Part shown: in pieces, positions 1 to 5,508 of the stretch
Layout: each line of letters opens with the position of its first letter
How positions within the stretch are numbered: the stretch's first letter is position 1
Assembly (NCBI GenBank): GCA_018663815.1
Contig: JABJPQ010000271.1
Location: 1-7,749 of the forward strand
Reading direction: 5' to 3'
DNA from: Halobacteriovoraceae bacterium
GTDB lineage: Bacteria > Bdellovibrionota > Bacteriovoracia > Bacteriovoracales > Bacteriovoracaceae
DNA: 7,749 bases
The notes under the pieces: generated by a model
What the model was told of the DNA's origin: nothing
Database searches by the model: none
What the model saw: the letters and a program-made list of their open reading frames with translations, nothing else
Program-made: the position numbers and the translations under genes

Positions 1-1220
1 AAAAGTAAATCTTTTGTGTTGGCCCTAATCCATTTTCTTTGAAAGGTATAACCGAGGGTGAATTTACCATTTTTAGATGTATTTTCTTTTTCAAGCCCGA
101 CTAAAAGGGATGTTTCAGATAAGTTAACTTTATAGGATTCATCATTTTTGGTATATGCAGCAGTGGAGCTTATAGAAAATCGTGGCTGAATAATGAGACC
201 GTATTTATCGTAGAAGGAGTAGTATTTGAAACTGGGTCCAAGAGAAAAGGAGCTTATATTATAGGAGCCATTTGATATGAATTTACCTGAGATAGACTCA
301 TACATGAAGGTGAGTCCAGAATTGAACAGAAAATTCTTATTGGATAGAACAGTTGACTCAAGTCTAAACAGGGGAGCGAACTGACTTGGGTTACCAAGCA
401 GACTTTTTGTATACTCGGGAGAACTAAGCCCTGTATGCAGATTTAGCTTTAAGGAGTAGCCAAAGTTTTTATCATGGACAATAATTTTTTCTTTTTTAGC
501 GAGTCTGATAAATTGATAGGGCGGACGGTGCAAATTTGTGATTGCTTTAATATCAGTTGTATCGTGGTAGTAGACTTTGTAACTGAGTTGACCTTTTTTA
601 TCTACCAGGTAGCGATATTTATAAAAATCAAGCAAAGCGTGTCCATGAACCTTAATTGTTTTTGGAGTGTAAACAAGCTTATTGTCTGATACTCGAATGA
701 GGTGAGTTCCTCGGGCTATATTAAAAGTTCTGATTGGGCTTTGTGCAATATCTTTAAGCTGAATTTTAAGAGCTTCAAGTTCAAAGAATTTATACTTTTT
801 CTTGGCAAGCTTTTGTTTTTTTTTGATGAGGTCACTTAAGTTTGTTTGTCTGTATTTTGAAAATTCTTTTATCAATTGGTGATTAATTTTTTTAGCGGCC
901 TTAGGCTTAGGTTTATCCTCCGAGGATGAGTCGAGCAAAATATCATCTTCAGAAGGAATAATATTTTCCAATTGTTCCTCGGTTATCTCAACGGGCTTAA
1001 TTTCTTCTTGTTTAGAATCGGGCTCAGCTTCAAAATTACTTTCTAATTCCTCTTGGATCTGCTCCTCTTCAGTAGCAAGCTTTGATATATCCACATCATC
1101 TTCAAGTAATTCATCAATAATAGTGAGATCAAGCTCAGAATCAATGGCCATGTCTTCAACCTGTGAAAGAGCCGCAAAACTAAGAGTAAATATCCAGCTA
1201 ATAAATAAGACCTTATTCAT
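1..1220 (-). CDS. Exported protein with acidic, Lys-rich and beta-rich regions (partial, C-terminus outside window)
   Basis: I do not recognise the family. Translated by hand, the minus strand is open from an ATG at 1220-1218 to the window edge, giving 406 codons with no stop; the end is missing. Residues 1-19 (MNKVLFISWIFTLSFAALS) look like a Sec signal peptide. Residues 20-102 are rich in Glu and Asp and probably unstructured. Residues 103-145 are Lys-rich (for example KKKQKLAKKKYK) and probably helical. Residues 160-235 alternate polar and hydrophobic residues and include VHGHALLDFYKYRYL. From about 254 on, amphipathic strands rich in Tyr, Phe, Ser and Gly (such as SFKYYSFYDKYGLIIQPRF) resemble an outer-membrane beta barrel. 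The start overlaps the end of the Nudix gene by 8 bases (ATGAATAA) and lacks a clear Shine-Dalgarno, which suggests translational coupling. Reading frame and export are well supported; the barrel assignment is inference. An outer-membrane or periplasmic surface protein is the likeliest role. Confidence 0.82.
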   Translation of the reverse strand, partial: MNKVLFISWIFTLSFAALSQVEDMAIDSELDLTIIDELLEDDVDISKLATEEEQIQEELESNFEAEPDSKQEEIKPVEITEEQLENIIPSEDDILLDSSSEDKPKPKAAKKINHQLIKEFSKYRQTNLSDLIKKKQKLAKKKYKFFELEALKIQLKDIAQSPIRTFNIARGTHLIRVSDNKLVYTPKTIKVHGHALLDFYKYRYLVDKKGQLSYKVYYHDTTDIKAITNLHRPPYQFIRLAKKEKIIVHDKNFGYSLKLNLHTGLSSPEYTKSLLGNPSQFAPLFRLESTVLSNKNFLFNSGLTFMYESISGKFISNGSYNISSFSLGPSFKYYSFYDKYGLIIQPRFSISSTAAYTKNDESYKVNLSETSLLVGLEKENTSKNGKFTLGYTFQRKWIRANTKDLL

Positions 1221-1638
1221 TTTGGACCATTGCTTTTTGTAATGCCTCAAAATTGGAAGCATAGTGAACACTTTTGGGGGATATATTTTTTTCATTCACC
1301 CAGCTAAACTCACAATGCTCACTTGGATCAAGCATGACATCCCATTTGTTTTTAACTTGGATAAAAAAAACTTTTTCGGTAACGTTATTTTCCCATTGAT
1401 CGCAAAAGTGAAATTCAATATCAGTTTTAATGAGTTGTTGAATATTTTCAGTGGATAAACCTGTTTCCTCAGCGGCTTCTCTAACTGCCGCATCTTGAAA
1501 GTTTTCATTTTTATCGACACCGCCAGTAACATTTTGCCAGAGATAGCCTCTTTTCTTATTCATCTTTAACAATAAAAAATGTTTTCCCTGGCCTTGCGCG
1601 CAATAAAAAATTACTGATTGAACTTTTCTTTTATCCAT
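1213..1638 (-). CDS. Nudix hydrolase, NudB-like
   Basis: Cytosolic Nudix pyrophosphohydrolase of 141 residues. Residues 39-61 match the Nudix box G-x5-E-x7-R-E-U-x-E-E-x-G-U completely: first Gly at 39, Glu at 45, REAAEETGL at 53-61. The Glu residues of this helix bind the catalytic divalent metal. The stretch LWQNVTGGVDKNE and a later EHCEFSW resemble the dihydroneopterin-triphosphate pyrophosphatase NudB of folate synthesis (LWQ/FWQ-x-VTG, and EH-x5-W near the C-terminus). NudB is thus the best guess, but other nucleotide substrates remain possible. An in-frame TAA lies two codons upstream of the ATG, so the start cannot be extended. No Shine-Dalgarno precedes it, so the mRNA may be leaderless or have a very short leader. 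It is the first gene of a minus-strand pair and overlaps the following exported-protein gene by 8 bases. Confidence 0.93.
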   Translation of the reverse strand: MDKRKVQSVIFYCAQGQGKHFLLLKMNKKRGYLWQNVTGGVDKNENFQDAAVREAAEETGLSTENIQQLIKTDIEFHFCDQWENNVTEKVFFIQVKNKWDVMLDPSEHCEFSWVNEKNISPKSVHYASNFEALQKAMVQNE

Positions 1639-1745
1639 ACGTTATAAGTGTATTGCGGCGAATGAGTTAAGGAAAGTTTTAAATTTATTGCGTCATTTTG
1701 AGCGATTTGGTAAGACATACCTTTAAATGTAACTACTGGGACTAA
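1639..1745. promoter_or_regulatory. Divergent intergenic region between Nudix and M50 genes
   Basis: These 107 bases separate two divergent genes and must hold both start regions. Rightward, a weak candidate is TTGAGC at 1698-1703 with TTTAAA at 1722-1727 (18-base spacer), ending shortly before a GGGA ribosome site at 1738-1741. Leftward, the weak TACACT element reads on the minus strand 8 bases upstream of the Nudix ATG and would give a nearly leaderless transcript. Neither matches the consensus well; both are inference. Confidence 0.35.
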
Positions 1746-2420
1746 ATGGATTTTCAAAACATAATCTTTACAATCGCAAAGAGCTTCCCCGGATTTTTAT
1801 TAGCCATTATTATTCATGAGTATTCTCATGGGTATGTTGCTAAAATGTTTGGAGACGATACTGCTGAAAGAGAAGGAAGGTTAACTTTTAACCCTGCAGC
1901 ACATATTGATCCAATGGGAACAATATTTTTTCCCCTATTAGGAATAATAATGGGATGGGCGGCCATTGGGTGGGCAAAACCAGTACCAGTTGAAACACGA
2001 AATTTTAAGGACATGCGGCGAGCAATTTTTTGGGTTAGCTTTGCAGGTCCATTATCAAATTTTATTGTAGGGGTTTTATCAGCCTTTCTTTTTGCCGTAT
2101 GGGCCGTTTTTGTTCCTCAAGATTTTTCGTTTTATACAATTTTCCTGCAAATGCTGCAATATTCTATTTTTATCAATTTTTTACTAGGTATGTTTAATCT
2201 TATTCCATTTCCCCCATTAGACGGCTCTAGAATGCTTGCTTCTTACCTAAAGGGTGACGCTTTAAGAAAATATGAATCTCTTTCGCAGTACACATCATGG
2301 GTTTTTATTGGGATATTTGGGCTAAGTATGATGGGAGTACCAACTATACATTATGTTTTAACACCAGTGATAAGCTTTGGACAAATGCTGCCACACTTCT
2401 TTTTGGGTATTATGCAATGA
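1746..2420 (+). CDS. Site-2 protease family (M50) intramembrane metalloprotease
   Basis: Membrane zinc protease of 224 residues that cuts substrates within or near the bilayer. The zinc and catalytic motif HEYSH is at residues 24-28 inside the first hydrophobic segment. The third zinc ligand is the Asp of FPPLDGSRML at residue 159, the form this motif takes in S2P enzymes. The conserved FNPAAHIDPMGT (48-59) and AGPLSN (100-105) also fit the short S2P subgroup found beside scpA in many bacteria. Further hydrophobic segments lie near 60-75, 94-122, 132-155 and 185-215. There is no PDZ domain, unlike RseP, so this is a minimal core enzyme whose substrate cannot be named from sequence. A GGGA sits 4 bases before the ATG. 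A 62-base gap leads to scpA with no clear promoter, so co-transcription is likely. In many relatives trpS lies between this gene and scpA; it is absent here. Confidence 0.95.
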   Translation: MDFQNIIFTIAKSFPGFLLAIIIHEYSHGYVAKMFGDDTAEREGRLTFNPAAHIDPMGTIFFPLLGIIMGWAAIGWAKPVPVETRNFKDMRRAIFWVSFAGPLSNFIVGVLSAFLFAVWAVFVPQDFSFYTIFLQMLQYSIFINFLLGMFNLIPFPPLDGSRMLASYLKGDALRKYESLSQYTSWVFIGIFGLSMMGVPTIHYVLTPVISFGQMLPHFFLGIMQ

Positions 2421-2482
2421 TTTGCCCTATACATTTTGAAATGACTGCGGTGAAATAGATTAGAGATTGAGAGACACAGATA

Positions 2483-3331
2483 ATGATTGAGACAAATATA
2501 CAAGTAAAGCTAGACCACTTTGATGGACCTTTAGGTTTATTGCTTCACCTTATTCAGCGTGAAGAGCTCAATATTCGAGAGCTGGAGATTAACCAAATCA
2601 CTCATCAGTACCTTGATTATTTAAAAAAATTACAAGATGTTAATTTTGATGTGGCCGGAGAGTATCTCTATTTAGCCGCTTCATTATTATATATAAAATC
2701 AAAGTCAGTGACTGAGGATGAAGAAGAAAAAATTAGGATAGCTAATCCTGATGATCTAGAGATAACCACTAAAACTCAACTGATATTAAAACTTGAAGAG
2801 CTCGCTCGGTTTCAAAAAATGGGTGAAAAACTTATGAGTCTTCCTCGCCGTGATGAAGATATTTTTGTTAAACCTAGGGTTGATCGTAAAGCGCTTCAAA
2901 ATAGTATTTTATTGCCGATGGACCTTGAGGCATTAACTGGTGTTATGGTTGATCTCCTACGACGCGAACAAAGAAAATACACCGTTGTAAAAAGAGATCG
3001 TTTATCGATTAAAGAAAAACTAATTCAGCTGAAAACAAATTTACAGATTGGTAGTAAGACAACCTTAGATAAACTAATTGACTGGGAAAAGGGAACAGAA
3101 GAAATTGTTATTACTTTTATTTCTCTTTTAGAGCTAGCTCGATTAAAAAAATTAGAAATTTATCAAAATGAACAAAACAGTGAAGTCTATATTGATGTCA
3201 TAGATAATTTGGATAGTTTCGATGTTGAAACAGCCGATGGATTTGAGCCTGAAGATGAAGGTGAAAAAGTTGATGTTGCTCAATTAGCAAACGAACAAAT
3301 GCAAAAGCCAGAATCAGCATTGATTCATTAG
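2483..3331 (+). CDS. scpA: Segregation and condensation protein A (kleisin subunit of SMC complex)
   Basis: ScpA bridges the heads and necks of the SMC dimer and binds ScpB, forming the complex that compacts and separates sister chromosomes. The 282-residue product begins with the typical VKLDHFDGPLGLLLHLIQ (8-25), followed by the N-terminal helical domain that contacts the SMC neck (ITHQYLDYL, 39-47; EYLYLAASLLYIKSK, 60-74). The central part (80-180) is charged and is the region that binds ScpB in known complexes. The C-terminal winged helix, which binds the SMC head, is clear at TFISLLELARLKKLEI (211-226). The usual GPLDLLL reads GPLGLLL here, with Gly at 18 replacing a commonly conserved Asp. 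About 40 acidic residues follow the winged helix (243-282). The ribosome site is weak (GAGAG upstream), consistent with translation from a polycistronic message. scpB follows after 6 to 12 bases, depending on its start. Confidence 0.96.
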   Translation: MIETNIQVKLDHFDGPLGLLLHLIQREELNIRELEINQITHQYLDYLKKLQDVNFDVAGEYLYLAASLLYIKSKSVTEDEEEKIRIANPDDLEITTKTQLILKLEELARFQKMGEKLMSLPRRDEDIFVKPRVDRKALQNSILLPMDLEALTGVMVDLLRREQRKYTVVKRDRLSIKEKLIQLKTNLQIGSKTTLDKLIDWEKGTEEIVITFISLLELARLKKLEIYQNEQNSEVYIDVIDNLDSFDVETADGFEPEDEGEKVDVAQLANEQMQKPESALIH

Positions 3332-3343
3332 TAGAGGATGATT

Positions 3344-4864
3344 ATGAGTGTGATTGATTATAGTTGGGATTTTTCAAAAGAAGAGTTTAATCTTGATCTA
3401 GATTTTTTCAATGAAAAAGAACAAGAAGATAAAATGTGGCAAGCGCGAACAGGTCTTGATCATGTAACGTTATGTGCCGCAATTGAGACGATTATTTTTA
3501 TGAGTGATCGACCAGTAAATTTACAAAAAATAAAAAACCAAATTGATACAGACCTTCCTTTACGAGTTGTCCATGAGTCGATTGCGAAACTTCAAAGCGA
3601 GTATGAATTAAAACATCATGGTATTCGTTTAATGGAAGTGGCTCAAGGGTATCAGTTTAGAACTAAGGCAACATATGCCAAAATTGTTCAAAATATGTTT
3701 AAGGTTCAATCTCTTCAACTAAGTCCCACTGCAATTGAGGTTCTAGCGATAATTGCTTATAAACAACCGATATCGAAAACAGCAGTAGAAAGCATTAGAG
3801 GGGTGGATAGTTCTCATATTGTTCGAGCGCTTATGGATAGAAGATTAGTTAAAATGTCAGGAAGATCAGATGAGGTCGGAAGACCATCATTGTACTCTAC
3901 AACAACTGAGTTTTTAGAAGTTTTTAATGTGAATTCAGTGGATGATCTACCTTCGATGATTGAGCTAGATGAGCTTGCACGTGTAAACGAAGTTGGTGAG
4001 ATTTCTGATATTAAAAATATTATTCAAAAAAGTAGTGGAAAGAAATTTGATGCTGATGAGCTAATTGAGTTGGATAACTTAAGCTCTAGTATCAAAGACA
4101 TAACCTCTGAAACATCTTTTACGAAATCACTAAAAGATATGGATAAAGTTCGTAAGACTGATGATGGAGTAGAGAAAAAATCTGCTTTTGATATTTTAGA
4201 AGAGTATGTTAATAAAGCGCAAATTATTGAACAAAATAAATCATCACTAGCTTCAGAAACTTTAACATCCGTTATGGAGCCAAAGTCAGTGGCGCTAAAT
4301 ATGTTAAATGAAGTGATTTTTAATGCACCAGAAATACTAGCTGATGAAGATGAGAAATTATCTCTTAATATTGAAAATGTTGAGCCAGATTTTACAGAGC
4401 TTGATAGTTCTACTGTAAGAGAGATTGAAGCTCAGGCAGACAAAGTTTTGGAGAAATCAGAAGAGTTAATTGACTCGATTATTAATCCTGCAGTCGAGAC
4501 ACAAGAGGTTCATCTTGAAGTACCTAGCTTGGAAGATGAAATTGATACGGCTTTTGATTTACTACTGGATGAATCTACTCCTGAAGTAGAACAGAGTAGC
4601 GCTGAAGTGGAAGAATCTTTTGGAGAGCTTGATATTTCAAGTTTTATTTCAGCTAAAATTGCTCAGGCAGAAGTTGAAAATATTGAAGAAGCTCAAGATA
4701 TTTTGGATGAAGCTAACGATAAGGTTTTCTCAGAAATTTCTGAAGAAGAAGCTTTGGAGCAAGAACTTGATGATGCTTTTGCTAATCTAACTGGGGAAAG
4801 TGCAGTAGAACCCCATATCCTTTCTAAAAAGAGCATTGAGGATATTTCTCTTGATCTCGAATAA
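3344..4864 (+). CDS. scpB: Segregation and condensation protein B with long acidic C-terminal tail
   Basis: ScpB dimerises through two winged-helix domains and clamps the middle of ScpA in the SMC complex. The core lies at about residues 38-206: LCAAIETIIFMSDRPVNL, then SPTAIEVLAIIAYKQPIS, IRGVDSS, VGRPSLYSTTTEFLEVF and DDLP, all typical. Start choice: an ATG at 3338 directly abuts AGAGG (3333-3337) with no spacer, while the ATG at 3344 sits 6 bases from it. I prefer 3344 (506 residues); 3338 would add two residues. Family members are usually about 180-220 residues. Here a 36-residue N-terminal extension and about 300 extra C-terminal residues are present. The tail is rich in Glu, Asp and Ser, low in aromatic residues and probably disordered with helical patches. 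A degenerate repeat occurs in it (LEDEIDTAFDLLLDES at 396-411; LEQELDDAFANLTGES at 471-486). The frame is intact and base use resembles the core, so a frameshift or gene fusion by error is unlikely. Confidence 0.95.
   Translation: MSVIDYSWDFSKEEFNLDLDFFNEKEQEDKMWQARTGLDHVTLCAAIETIIFMSDRPVNLQKIKNQIDTDLPLRVVHESIAKLQSEYELKHHGIRLMEVAQGYQFRTKATYAKIVQNMFKVQSLQLSPTAIEVLAIIAYKQPISKTAVESIRGVDSSHIVRALMDRRLVKMSGRSDEVGRPSLYSTTTEFLEVFNVNSVDDLPSMIELDELARVNEVGEISDIKNIIQKSSGKKFDADELIELDNLSSSIKDITSETSFTKSLKDMDKVRKTDDGVEKKSAFDILEEYVNKAQIIEQNKSSLASETLTSVMEPKSVALNMLNEVIFNAPEILADEDEKLSLNIENVEPDFTELDSSTVREIEAQADKVLEKSEELIDSIINPAVETQEVHLEVPSLEDEIDTAFDLLLDESTPEVEQSSAEVEESFGELDISSFISAKIAQAEVENIEEAQDILDEANDKVFSEISEEEALEQELDDAFANLTGESAVEPHILSKKSIEDISLDLE
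4754..4801 (+). repeat. Second copy of degenerate 16-residue repeat in ScpB tail
   Basis: This stretch encodes LEQELDDAFANLTGES and aligns without gaps to LEDEIDTAFDLLLDES encoded at 4529-4576, with 9 of 16 residues identical. The copies lie 75 residues apart. The pattern L-E-x-E-[IL]-D-x-A-F-x-x-L-x-x-E-S suggests a short amphipathic helix used as a binding motif. The similarity is at protein level; with a biased composition, chance cannot be excluded. Confidence 0.4.
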
Positions 4865-4888
4865 AATTCTAGGGATCTAACGGGTTAT

Positions 4889-4945
4889 CTAAATCCATAT
4901 ATTTAGCTTCGCTGGCTTACAGGATTATTTTCTTATAGCGGCTAA
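4889..4945. repeat. Inverted repeats downstream of scpB
   Basis: Two alternative stems can be drawn. CTAAAT (4889-4894) pairs with ATTTAG (4901-4906) around a 6-base loop. TTAGC plus CGCT (4903-4907 and 4910-4913, with a TT bulge) pairs with AGCGGCTAA (4937-4945) around a 23-base loop. The stems share bases and so exclude each other. No run of T follows either, so this is not a standard rho-independent terminator, although it could protect the scpB 3' end. Confidence 0.3.
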
Positions 4946-4992
4946 TACTATTTAAATAAATTGAATAGAGCAGGTAATCGTTACAGCGATGA

Positions 4993-5022
4993 TTGCAAAA
5001 ACTTAAAAGTTAGTTATATATT
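4993..5022 (+). promoter_or_regulatory. Candidate sigma-70-type promoter for small exported protein gene
   Basis: A -35-like TTGCAA (4993-4998) and a -10-like TATATT (5017-5022) are separated by 18 bases. Transcription would start near 5029, giving a leader of about 44 bases before the ATG at 5073, with GGAG at 5064-5067. The region is AT-rich, so -10-like strings are easy to find. Confidence 0.45.
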
Positions 5023-5039
5023 GCTAATAATTTTAGCAA
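5021..5039. repeat. Perfect 7-base inverted repeat overlapping -10/+1 (possible operator)
   Basis: TTGCTAA (5021-5027) and TTAGCAA (5033-5039) are perfect reverse complements around TAATT. The repeat overlaps the last bases of the predicted -10 box and the expected transcription start, a position suited to a repressor. It could also fold as a weak RNA hairpin in the leader. It is followed by only a short T run, so a terminator is less likely. Confidence 0.4.
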
Positions 5040-5072
5040 GTTTTCAATAGAATATTATTAATTGGAGAAGTT

Positions 5073-5339
5073 ATGAAAAAAATATTATTTGCAGTAACTA
5101 TCATTATGCTTAGTTCAGCCTCTTTTGGAAAAGATTGTATGGAAGATGTTAAGTCATATGCTAAAACGGCGGTAAAAGTTGGTTTCTTTGCAGGAAAGAT
5201 TAAACAAGTTGATTCATATGGGCTGGATAGAAACTCTAACTTAACCTATGGTGTTACAACGTCGAAAGATATTTACTTTGTGCAAGTTTATGATGATTGC
5301 AGTTTTCTTAGCATTTCAGTGGAGGCTCCACCGCAATAA
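5073..5339 (+). CDS. Small exported protein with two cysteines
   Basis: I do not recognise this family. The 88-residue product starts with a clear Sec signal peptide (MKKILFAVTIIMLSSASFG, 1-19) after a good ribosome site (GGAG, 5064-5067). The predicted mature protein is only about 69 residues, with Cys at mature position 3 (C22) and Cys at C76, able to form one disulfide in the periplasm. There is no lipobox. The middle carries Lys and Tyr (DVKSYAKTAVK) and the end is beta-like (DIYFVQVYDD, then SISVEAPPQ). It resembles the 111-residue product at 7315-7650: both place Cys at mature position 3 after an acidic residue, follow it with [VI]-[KR]-x-Y-A, and carry [DE]-I-x-[YF]-F-V with VYD or LYD nearby. 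The gene seems monocistronic, with its own promoter. Confidence 0.85.
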   Translation: MKKILFAVTIIMLSSASFGKDCMEDVKSYAKTAVKVGFFAGKIKQVDSYGLDRNSNLTYGVTTSKDIYFVQVYDDCSFLSISVEAPPQ

Positions 5340-5423
5340 ACTTATAAAAATCTGAATATATTACAGATAAGAATAACTCTAACTACTTGTTTTTTTAAGA
5401 CAGAATAAGCTGTAAACTCTTTT

Positions 5424-5452
5424 TTGTCACTAAACTTGCCAAAATATATAGA
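5424..5452 (+). promoter_or_regulatory. Promoter of rluB
   Basis: TTGTCA (5424-5429) matches 5 of 6 bases of the -35 consensus. After an ideal 17-base spacer comes TATAGA (5447-5452), with 4 of 6 matches including TATA. Transcription should start near 5459, giving a leader of about 50 bases. The phosphopantetheinyl transferase gene downstream probably depends on this promoter too. Confidence 0.55.
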
Positions 5453-5481
5453 ACAACATAAAAGTTATCATCATTTATTTA

Positions 5482-5495
5482 CGGCCGTGAGGTCG
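5482..5495 (+). promoter_or_regulatory. GNRA-loop hairpin in rluB leader, next to the ribosome binding site
   Basis: In RNA, CGGCC (5482-5486) pairs with GGUCG (5491-5495), including one G-U pair, and closes the loop GUGA, a GNRA tetraloop. It is a GC island in an AT-rich leader and ends one base before the Shine-Dalgarno tract AAAGGAAAG (5496-5504). Such a stem could tune ribosome access or bind a protein. Pairing is seen in the sequence; function is inference. Confidence 0.45.
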
Positions 5496-5508
5496 AAAGG
5501 AAAGTCAA

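Larger units (their letters stand above)
5340..5508. other. Intergenic region before rluB
   Basis: The first part holds only a weak stem, ATCTG (5350-5354) with CAGAT (5364-5368), 22 bases before a T run at 5390-5396. The distance is too great and the stem too poor for a normal terminator. The second half carries the rluB promoter and structured leader described separately. Confidence 0.5.

Noticed and set aside
474..689. Plus-strand open frame of 71 codons
   Set aside because: It lies wholly antisense within the long exported-protein gene, has no ribosome site and has unnatural composition rich in Phe, Val and Ile.
1264..1532. Short frames on both strands inside the Nudix gene
   Set aside because: They overlap a gene with a complete Nudix box and show no start signals or family features.
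1641..1646. TATAAC on the minus strand as the -10 box of the Nudix gene
   Set aside because: It is only 2 bases from the ATG, so transcription would begin inside the coding sequence.
1826..2014. Minus-strand open frame inside the protease gene
   Set aside because: Antisense to a clear M50 protease carrying its HExxH motif; no supporting signals.
2421..2482. A separate promoter for scpA, or a remnant of trpS
   Set aside because: No paired -35/-10 elements at acceptable spacing, and 62 bases hold no trace of a coding remnant.
5350..5396. Rho-independent terminator after the 88-residue protein gene
   Set aside because: The stem has only 5 AT-rich pairs with a 9-base loop, and the T run begins more than 20 bases later.
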